Below, piece after piece: positions 7,831 to 13,785 of a DNA stretch of 14,568 bases. The stretch spans positions 1 through 14,568 of the forward strand of contig CALFPM010000109.1 of NCBI GenBank assembly GCA_937919155.1, given 5' to 3'. Positions within the stretch are counted from its first letter, which is position 1. Each line of letters starts with the position of its first letter. This DNA comes from an uncultured Clostridia bacterium. Lineage in GTDB: Bacteria; Bacillota; Clostridia; Oscillospirales; Acutalibacteraceae. Made by a program: the position numbers and the translations under genes. The notes below the pieces were generated by a model. That model saw nothing but the letters and a program-made list of their open reading frames with translations. It was not told the origin of the DNA and made no database searches.

Positions 7831-8385
7831 ATGAAGATTTTTAAAACAATAATTTGCATTATTCTTTGTGCGGTTATGCTTGCATCCTGCAGCACAACAA
7901 ACAACACCGATTACTTCAGAAATCACATTGAGCAGACAAACTCACAGATACCCGATAATATGAGATATCTGCCCGCACTCTTTGAAGATTATACAAACAC
8001 CGATGAAATCAAATTCACCGTTATGGATAACACGGTTGCATACAGCCTTGAAAATGAAGTTGAGGGCAAAAGCGGATTTACTTATAAAAATATTAACGCT
8101 CATATAAGAGTTCACAACGACAATGTTGCAACCGTAATCAGCGGACTTTCAATGAGTTTCGGTGACGATGACATCACAAAGGGTGTAAAGCACGAATACA
8201 AGGATGTTACATATGCAATAACATATGAAATCAGACCTGATACAAATGTTACATCTCTCAATGTTATTTATCCCCTTTCCGAGTTTGTTTCCGCTTATTT
8301 CACCGTAACAATTGACGGAAACGAAAATCTTGACGAAAAGACACTTGACAAAATCTGCAAGGATTTACAGATGATAAAATTATAA
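7831..8385 (+). CDS. Small lipoprotein of unknown function
   Basis: A 184-residue protein with a clear type II signal peptide: MKIF, a hydrophobic stretch (IICIILCAVM) and the lipobox LASC with Cys20 as the predicted lipidation site, followed by a polar linker STTNNTD. The mature part is probably an outward-facing membrane-anchored globular domain of mixed alpha/beta type (EIKFTVMDNTVAYSLEN, then VATVISGLSMSFG, then TSLNVIYPLSEFVSAYFTVT). I recognise no family. It begins 10 bases after the isomerase stop and is the last gene before a strong terminator. A solute-binding role is unlikely because it is far smaller than an ABC sugar-binding protein. It may just be a surface protein carried by the operon. 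Confidence 0.85.
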   Translation: MKIFKTIICIILCAVMLASCSTTNNTDYFRNHIEQTNSQIPDNMRYLPALFEDYTNTDEIKFTVMDNTVAYSLENEVEGKSGFTYKNINAHIRVHNDNVATVISGLSMSFGDDDITKGVKHEYKDVTYAITYEIRPDTNVTSLNVIYPLSEFVSAYFTVTIDGNENLDEKTLDKICKDLQMIKL

Positions 8386-8393
8386 AAAAACAA

Positions 8394-8430
8394 CCTCCGA
8401 AGCCAAATGGTTTCGGAGGCATTATTTTTT
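8394..8430. terminator. Bidirectional intrinsic terminator between convergent operons
   Basis: CCTCCGAAGCC (8394-8404), loop AAAT, and GGTTTCGGAGG (8409-8419) form an 11-bp stem with one G-U pair. On the plus strand it is followed by CATTATTTTTT (8420-8430). On the minus strand it is followed by TTG and seven U residues from the A-run at 8384-8390. It therefore ends both the lipoprotein operon (stop 8385) and the minus-strand GH2/FkbM/phosphatase operon (stop codon 8429-8431). Confidence 0.92.
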
Positions 8431-9007
8431 ACATCCAGAACAGCTTTTCGCCGTCTGTTTCTTTCAGATGTGACACATCGTTCTGCAAAGCGAGCTTTGG
8501 CGGCTCATTTTCGCAGAAGTTTATCTTTGTGACAGAGGCGTTATAAACCGAAAGACGCATTGCATCGCTCGGGATATTCAGCGCCGCTTTTATGAGCTGA
8601 TTGAGGAACATTCCGTGAGCAACAACAATCACATTTTCGTGATTATGATGCTTTGATCTGAGCTTTTCGATAACTCTTCGCGCTCTGGCATAGCATTCTT
8701 CCGCACTTTCGCTGAAATCCTCAAAGCCGCTTTCCGTCTGTCTTACTCCCCATTCAAGCAAATCCGCATCAATTATCATTTCGTCTGAAATGTTCATTGC
8801 GGTTTTCATTGCTCTGTCAAGAGGACTTGCGTAAAGGGTGTAATTATCAAGAGCAGCAAAGCGTTTGCCGAGTGCCTTTGCCTGCGCCTCACCGTGTTGT
8901 GTAAGCGGCGGATTCACTCTGTCAAAATCACCGTAGGGGTCAACATTTCCCATACTTTCCCCGTGGCGGATTAAATAAAGTTGCAAGTACATTTCATCGT
9001 TACGCAT
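8429..9007 (-). CDS. Histidine phosphatase family protein (phosphoglycerate-mutase-like)
   Basis: A 192-residue member of the histidine phosphatase superfamily. The phospho-acceptor motif is LIRHGES (12-18) with Arg14, His15 and Glu17. Arg65 in SPLDRAMKTA, the probable general acid Glu85 in LLEWG, and the second catalytic His131 in VVAHGMFLN complete the pocket. This group includes metabolic phosphatases (PhoE, CobC and sugar-phosphatase types) as well as mutases; the short length favours a phosphatase. The start at 9007 is set by AGGAGG at 9015-9020 with a 7-base spacer. An upstream in-frame ATG at 9028 is rejected because it would place that site inside the gene. It lies 2 bases after the FkbM stop codon, making it the last gene of the operon. 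The substrate could be a sugar phosphate, which is inference. Confidence 0.9.
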   Translation of the reverse strand: MRNDEMYLQLYLIRHGESMGNVDPYGDFDRVNPPLTQHGEAQAKALGKRFAALDNYTLYASPLDRAMKTAMNISDEMIIDADLLEWGVRQTESGFEDFSESAEECYARARRVIEKLRSKHHNHENVIVVAHGMFLNQLIKAALNIPSDAMRLSVYNASVTKINFCENEPPKLALQNDVSHLKETDGEKLFWM

Positions 9008-9009
9008 TG

Positions 9010-10065
9010 TTATTCCTCCTGAACACAATACAAATTCATATCCCAGCAGGGAATATAGGGATGACGGCGGAGATAAAACTTATATTCAGGATTAATTTGT
9101 GCAATCTTAAGCGGAAGTTCAAATATATCGGCACTTTTGTGATAAAGTGCAATATTGAGCTTCGGCTTTTGTTTTTTCAGAGTTTCCCCTGCTCCGTCAA
9201 GGGCGGCTGATTCAGCGCCCTCAACATCCATTTTGATATAAGTTGTGTTTTTACCTTTGCAGATTTCGTCAACGGTTGTTGCCTCAATCTGCTCGCCCTT
9301 ATCCGAAATTGTTGACTGTCTGCCCGCTTTACTGCTGAATATAAGGTCTCTGCTTTCGCTGTAAATCGCCTTTTGCAATGCCGTTGAACGGGGAACATTT
9401 TCAAGATAAGCGCAAAGCTTTTTAAATGTTCTTCTGTCGGGTTCAAGAGCGATAATCTCGCCGTAGTCACCGCCGCAGTAATGCAGAAATTCCTCAACCG
9501 TATCTCCTCTGTATGCGCCCAGATCAAGGAAGCTTTGGTTCTTGCCCATTCTGAACACACCGCGGAAGATTTCGTCTTTTTCGCTTGTGATGCTGCGGAG
9601 AACGTCAAGTTCACCGCCAAACATAAAGTTCACACAGCCTGCAAAAATCTCTTTTGATTCATCTTCAAAAAGGTCATAAGCGGCATTGATTTTCTCTGTA
9701 TTGGTTTCAATAAATTCACGGTTGAATATTTCATCACCGAAAACAGGTACGCAAGGCACAAGCACTCTGTATTTATCGCAAAGTGAATAAATGTTATTCA
9801 TCACCTCGGGAATGCAGGTTGCAAAGGCTATTGCAAGAATGAATTCGCCGTCAAATTCGCTCAGTTTTTTAACGGTAAAACCTCTGAAACTCTGCCCTCT
9901 CACAAAATCATCGCTTGCGGTAACACCCATAACGGGAATTTCAAGTCGGTTGAATTCATCAATAACCTTGTCAGCACCATTGCCCATTCCGTAAACCACA
10001 ACGGGCAAGGTGCTTTCTTTTATTTTTTCCCAGGATGATTTATTATCAATCTCAAATTTCAGCAT
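9010..10065 (-). CDS. FkbM family SAM-dependent methyltransferase with N-terminal Rossmann-like domain
   Basis: A 351-residue protein. The C-terminal ~180 residues are an FkbM-type methyltransferase: the SAM-binding loop FLDLGAYRGDTVEEF (179-193), the acidic motif ALEPDRRTF (206-214), and YIKMDVEGAE (276-285). The closing RRHPYIPCWDMNLYCV is also typical. The N-terminal ~120 residues contain VVVYGMGNGADKVIDEF (22-38), a nucleotide-binding-like Rossmann segment often found as an extra domain in glycan-modifying proteins. FkbM enzymes O-methylate sugars or natural products; the acceptor here is unknown. Its ATG at 10065 directly follows the GH2 stop codon (TAA then ATG), with only GGTGA in the GH2 end as a ribosome site, so translation is probably coupled to GH2. 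The downstream phosphatase starts 2 bases after its stop. Confidence 0.9.
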   Translation of the reverse strand: MLKFEIDNKSSWEKIKESTLPVVVYGMGNGADKVIDEFNRLEIPVMGVTASDDFVRGQSFRGFTVKKLSEFDGEFILAIAFATCIPEVMNNIYSLCDKYRVLVPCVPVFGDEIFNREFIETNTEKINAAYDLFEDESKEIFAGCVNFMFGGELDVLRSITSEKDEIFRGVFRMGKNQSFLDLGAYRGDTVEEFLHYCGGDYGEIIALEPDRRTFKKLCAYLENVPRSTALQKAIYSESRDLIFSSKAGRQSTISDKGEQIEATTVDEICKGKNTTYIKMDVEGAESAALDGAGETLKKQKPKLNIALYHKSADIFELPLKIAQINPEYKFYLRRHPYIPCWDMNLYCVQEE

Positions 10066-13000
10066 TTATCTTTTTTCACCGATGAAATCAAAGGGATTGA
10101 TTCCGCCGTCAAAAGGCTTGAATGCAACGGCAAATTCAAAGGGCTCAAATCCCCACTTGCGCTCGGGTTCAAGCTCGTCATAAATGCCGTGACCGCTTCT
10201 TGCATCAATTTTGTAATCGGTGTAAACCATTGTATCTTCAAGAGGAACAAGCTCATCATTGTGCATTGTATCTTCAAGCATATGAGGAGTGAAATGGCTT
10301 GCATTGAAGCAGAAAGTGCTTTCCGTAACGGGAGCAAAAATCATACCCTCGCCCTTATCGTTGCTTACTACGCCGTACTTTGTGCCGAAATGTGAGCCGT
10401 TTTCGATAGGTCTTACATAGGGAACAAAGTTCTCTGTTGCAGTTGTGTTGAACTTTCCGTAATATGCACCGAGATGGCGGTCTGAATAGGTTTCAACAGG
10501 GCCTTTGCCGAAGTATTCCATATTCTCGCATCCACCCTTGACTGCAAAGCGGAAACCGAATCTGGGCAGACGCATATCCATCTCCGCAAGCAGAGGTCTG
10601 AATTCGCCGTTAAAGCCCATAACCGCACTGCCGTCACCGTAGAATTTATAAACAATTTCGCCCTTCATAATGGGCACAACTGCGGGGCCGCCGATTGAAA
10701 CTGCACAGGTAATCTTTACGCAATCTTTTTCTGCTGAAACAACAACTGAATATGTCTTCTGCACTGCAGCCTGCATTGCAGCACTTCTTCTGTCATCCGC
10801 ATCACCAAGCTGATTGTAGCCGTGTGACTTCCAGATTTCTATCTGAACAGGCTGAGAAATCATTTCCTTGCCGCCGCAGATAACCGATGAAATCCTGCCG
10901 TAGGGTTTATCAAATGTGTAGCAGATATTGCCGCTTTCAATCTTAACAAATCTGTCTCCCTCATCAACTGCAGGGATAGCAGATGCAATTGATGCTTTTT
11001 CTGTTTCTGCTGATAAGTCAAACTGTGCAAAGCCTGTTTCATAGCCTGCCTCTGCCCATTTTGTTGCCGCCTTATTGCGGAATTTAAGGGTCAGGTAGCA
11101 ACAACCGCTTACAGGCGCACTGTCAAAGAGTTTGTATTCCTTTGCGCTCTGAGGAGCAATATCAGTATCATCAATTCTGCCGCTGAGCACACTTTCTCCG
11201 TTAACTTCAAGTGCCCATTCAACATACATATCGGAAAGATTCTCAAAATATCTGCGGTTGAATATGCTGACTTTACCGCCATCATATTTAACTTCAAAAG
11301 GTTCATAGCCTTTCTTCATATCCGCAAAACCGGGGCGAAGTGTTCTGTCTGCAAAAACAACGCCGTCAATACAACATACACTGTTGTGGGGGAAATCACC
11401 GAAGTCACCGCCGTAACGGTAGCCTTTGCCACCGTTAACCGCAATTGAGTGGTCGGTAAGCTCCCAGAAACAACCACCCCAGATTGCAGGGTATTTTCTG
11501 AACCAATCACAGTGAGCATGAATATTACCCGTTGACATTGAACAACAGAATTCGCAGAAATAGAAAGGCTTCTTGGAATTCTTGTTTTCACAGTATTCAG
11601 CGGTATATTCAAGAGGAGCATACATACGGCTCTCAACATCGGAAATGTCGCTGTAGTTTTCACCAACAGGAACTGCCTTGAACTCAAGATGAGCATTTTC
11701 GTAGTGAATAATTGCCTTGGGGTCACGGCTCTTTATGTATTTGCCCATTGCTCTGTGGTTTTTACCGCAACCTGATTCATTGCCGAGTGACCACATAATA
11801 ACACAAGCATGGTTTTTATCACGCTCAAAGAGACGCTCTGCTCTGTCAACATAAGCAGGCTCCCATTCATCGTCAATGGAAAGCTTTGACCATCTCATCC
11901 AATCCCATGTGTCGCGATATTCAAATCCCATTCCGTGAGTTTCAATATCCGCTTCATCAACAACCATAAGACCGTATTCATCGCAAAGCTCAAGGAAACG
12001 GGGGTCATTGGGATAATGAGATGTGCGGACACAGTTGCAGTTACCTTTCATAATGATGTGAATATCATCAATCATATGAGCAAGGTCACAGTAATAACCT
12101 GTTTCTGGATTTGAATCGTGGCGGTTAACGCCGTAAAGCTTGACAGGCTGATTGTTCACATAAGCGACATTGCCTCTGAAATCAATGCGTTTGAAACCGA
12201 CCTTAAAGGGTATGTATTCGCCGTTGCAATCAATAACGAGAGTGTAAAGCAAAGGCTTTTCACTGCTCCAGAGTGCAGGATTTTCAAGCGCGATATCCAT
12301 ATCTCCCCTGCCTTCTGCAACAACACATCCGCAAGGTGAAACAAGCTTGTAACCGAAATCAGAAGTTCCGATTACATCCGCTGTTATTCTGCCTGAAAGA
12401 AGGTCATCAGCAAGGCTCGTCTTAACATAAACATCCTTTATTGCACTGCTTCTTTCGAGAATATAAACCTCTCTGAAAATACCGGAAAGGCGGAAGAAAT
12501 CCTGGTCTTCAAGGTAACTGCCGTCACACCATTTGACAACAACAACATCAATTGTGTTTTCGCCGTTCATAAGCTTATCCGTGATATCGATTTCACTTGT
12601 GCAGTGGCTTACCTGGCTGTAAGCGGCAAACTGACCGTTAACATAAAGATAGAAGCAGGATGCAACGCCCTCAAAGTTAATGAAATAGCTTTTTCCGTCT
12701 TTCTTTTCAATATTGATTTTTCTGTTATAATGACCTGCGGGATTTTCGTCAGGAACAAAAGGCGGATCAAGAGGGAAAGGATAAAAAAGATTACTGTAAA
12801 GAGGCACATCATAACCTTTGCCGAGCTGAGTCTGCCAGCACTTGGGCACGGGAATTGTATCGTCAAAATTCACTTTGAGAAAATCCTCGCCGATATCCTC
12901 AAATGAGTTGTAAAATTTAAAATTCCACTCACCGCAAAGACTTGTATAAAATTCAGATTTTTCTCTGTCTGCCTCAAATGCGGCATTTTCACTGTGATAA

Positions 13001-13077
13001 GGAATAAAATATGCTCTGGGTTTTTCGCAGCCGATATGAAGACTGCCAAGGTCTTTGTGATATGCTTTTATTTTCAT
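10066..13077 (-). CDS. GH2 beta-galactosidase (LacZ-type, five-domain)
   Basis: A 1003-residue LacZ-length enzyme that should cleave terminal beta-galactosides in the cytoplasm (no signal peptide). In order: sugar-binding jelly-roll (~1-210, with DQDFFRLSGIF at 191-201), an immunoglobulin-like domain (~212-300), a TIM barrel (~302-600), a linking beta domain, and a Bgal_small_N-type C-terminal domain (~715-990, with YFGKGPVETYSDRHLGAYYG). The barrel shows YGVNRHDSNPETG (315-327), RTSHYPNDPR (351-360), metal ligands Glu379/His381 in DEADIETHG, the acid/base Glu434 in WSLGNESG, and the nucleophile Glu509 in FYFCEFCCSMS. The position of E. coli LacZ His540 is Cys512 here, an unusual change near the galactose site, so the sugar could differ. 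The start at 13077 follows GAGGAGG with a 5-base spacer; a TTGAAA/TATAAA promoter lies upstream. It is first in an operon with an FkbM methyltransferase and a phosphatase. Confidence 0.95.
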   Translation of the reverse strand: MKIKAYHKDLGSLHIGCEKPRAYFIPYHSENAAFEADREKSEFYTSLCGEWNFKFYNSFEDIGEDFLKVNFDDTIPVPKCWQTQLGKGYDVPLYSNLFYPFPLDPPFVPDENPAGHYNRKINIEKKDGKSYFINFEGVASCFYLYVNGQFAAYSQVSHCTSEIDITDKLMNGENTIDVVVVKWCDGSYLEDQDFFRLSGIFREVYILERSSAIKDVYVKTSLADDLLSGRITADVIGTSDFGYKLVSPCGCVVAEGRGDMDIALENPALWSSEKPLLYTLVIDCNGEYIPFKVGFKRIDFRGNVAYVNNQPVKLYGVNRHDSNPETGYYCDLAHMIDDIHIIMKGNCNCVRTSHYPNDPRFLELCDEYGLMVVDEADIETHGMGFEYRDTWDWMRWSKLSIDDEWEPAYVDRAERLFERDKNHACVIMWSLGNESGCGKNHRAMGKYIKSRDPKAIIHYENAHLEFKAVPVGENYSDISDVESRMYAPLEYTAEYCENKNSKKPFYFCEFCCSMSTGNIHAHCDWFRKYPAIWGGCFWELTDHSIAVNGGKGYRYGGDFGDFPHNSVCCIDGVVFADRTLRPGFADMKKGYEPFEVKYDGGKVSIFNRRYFENLSDMYVEWALEVNGESVLSGRIDDTDIAPQSAKEYKLFDSAPVSGCCYLTLKFRNKAATKWAEAGYETGFAQFDLSAETEKASIASAIPAVDEGDRFVKIESGNICYTFDKPYGRISSVICGGKEMISQPVQIEIWKSHGYNQLGDADDRRSAAMQAAVQKTYSVVVSAEKDCVKITCAVSIGGPAVVPIMKGEIVYKFYGDGSAVMGFNGEFRPLLAEMDMRLPRFGFRFAVKGGCENMEYFGKGPVETYSDRHLGAYYGKFNTTATENFVPYVRPIENGSHFGTKYGVVSNDKGEGMIFAPVTESTFCFNASHFTPHMLEDTMHNDELVPLEDTMVYTDYKIDARSGHGIYDELEPERKWGFEPFEFAVAFKPFDGGINPFDFIGEKR

Positions 13078-13111
13078 AATATCCTCCTCGGTAGATTTAC
13101 TTTTTATATAC

Positions 13112-13140
13112 TTTATATCACATAGACACTATTTTTTCAA
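13112..13140 (-). promoter_or_regulatory. Promoter of the GH2 operon
   Basis: On the minus strand TTGAAA (13135-13140) and TATAAA (13112-13117) are separated by exactly 17 bases, close to the housekeeping sigma consensus, about 35 bases before the start codon at 13077. Confidence 0.75.
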
Positions 13141-13169
13141 GATAAACAAGGCATATTTATGGTGAAAAT

Positions 13170-13203
13170 AACAAGAAAACAACTCTTGAAATTAATTCTT
13201 GTT
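13170..13203. promoter_or_regulatory. Dyad AACAAGAA/TTCTTGTT in the divergent intergenic region, possible operator
   Basis: AACAAGAA at 13170-13177 is repeated inverted as TTCTTGTT at 13196-13203, with a third related CTCTTGAA (13183-13190) between them. The dyad encloses the -35 box of the plus-strand ECF promoter and lies some 30 bases upstream of the GH2 promoter. Spacing and symmetry fit a repressor or activator site, but the region is AT-rich and no regulator is encoded in the window. Confidence 0.35.
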
Positions 13204-13214
13204 TGAATTATACT
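13186..13214 (+). promoter_or_regulatory. Promoter of the ECF S-component operon
   Basis: TTGAAA (13186-13191) and TATACT (13209-13214) with a 17-base spacer. Transcription should start near 13221, giving a leader of only about 22 bases, which contains GGAGAGG (13231-13237) and leaves no room for a riboswitch. Confidence 0.78.
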
Positions 13215-13242
13215 TTTAGATAAATATAAAGGAGAGGATATA

Positions 13243-13779
13243 ATGAAATTTCAGAAGATTACTCAAACGGTTGTTGCCGCACTTTTCACGGCAATAATCT
13301 GCGTTGCAACATTCATCGTTCAGATTCCGTCACCTGCTACCGGCGGATATGTTAACCTCGGTGACTGTTTTGTGCTGATTGCAGGAATTTACTTAGGTTA
13401 CGGCTACGGAGCTGTTGCCGCAGGTCTGGGTTCAGCGCTTGCCGATATGCTCGCAGGATATTCTCAGTATGCACCTGCAACATTTGTTATCAAAGCTCTT
13501 ATGGCAATTTTTGCCTGCCTGATTTTCAGAACACTGAGCAAAAAATCAACTGTCATCGCCAAAATCATCGGAGCATTGACAGCTGAAGCTGTAATGGTTA
13601 TCGGATATTTTGCTTATGAAGCGGTTATCCTTAAATACGGAACAGGTGCAGCAGGCAGTGTTATCCCTAACATAATTCAGGGTATCGCAGGAATTGTTGC
13701 CGCCTTTGCATTAAGCACTGCTCTTGACGCCGCAATAAAGCGAAGCAAAACTCTTTCAAAAATTTTTAACAAAGGATAA
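13243..13779 (+). CDS. ECF transporter S component (vitamin-uptake substrate-binding subunit)
   Basis: A 178-residue hydrophobic protein with about six membrane helices (near 7-27, 42-55, 56-75, 78-97, 105-130 and 139-162). It is a substrate-binding S subunit of an energy-coupling-factor transporter, which works with shared EcfA/EcfA'/EcfT modules encoded elsewhere. The motif IPSPATGGYVNLGDCFVLIAG (28-48) and AAGLGSALADMLAGYSQYAP (59-78) match the group of S components annotated for pyridoxine- or hydroxymethylpyrimidine-type vitamins. Helix 1 holds an AxxxA motif (Ala13/Ala17) of the kind used to contact EcfT. Arg/Lys-rich ends (AIKRSKTLSKIFNKG) should be cytoplasmic. The start follows GGAGAGG. 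A UPF0340 gene begins 6 bases downstream. The exact vitamin is not readable from sequence alone. Confidence 0.9.
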   Translation: MKFQKITQTVVAALFTAIICVATFIVQIPSPATGGYVNLGDCFVLIAGIYLGYGYGAVAAGLGSALADMLAGYSQYAPATFVIKALMAIFACLIFRTLSKKSTVIAKIIGALTAEAVMVIGYFAYEAVILKYGTGAAGSVIPNIIQGIAGIVAAFALSTALDAAIKRSKTLSKIFNKG

Positions 13780-13785
13780 AACAAA

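Noticed and set aside
9008..9028. Longer histidine phosphatase starting at 9028
   Set aside because: The consensus AGGAGG at 9015-9020 is correctly spaced for 9007, and the extra seven residues would overlap the end of the FkbM gene without adding family-like sequence.
13215..13242. Possible riboswitch (TPP-type or similar) upstream of the ECF S component
   Set aside because: The promoter at 13186-13214 leaves a leader of about 22 bases, mostly ribosome binding site, which is too short for any known riboswitch.
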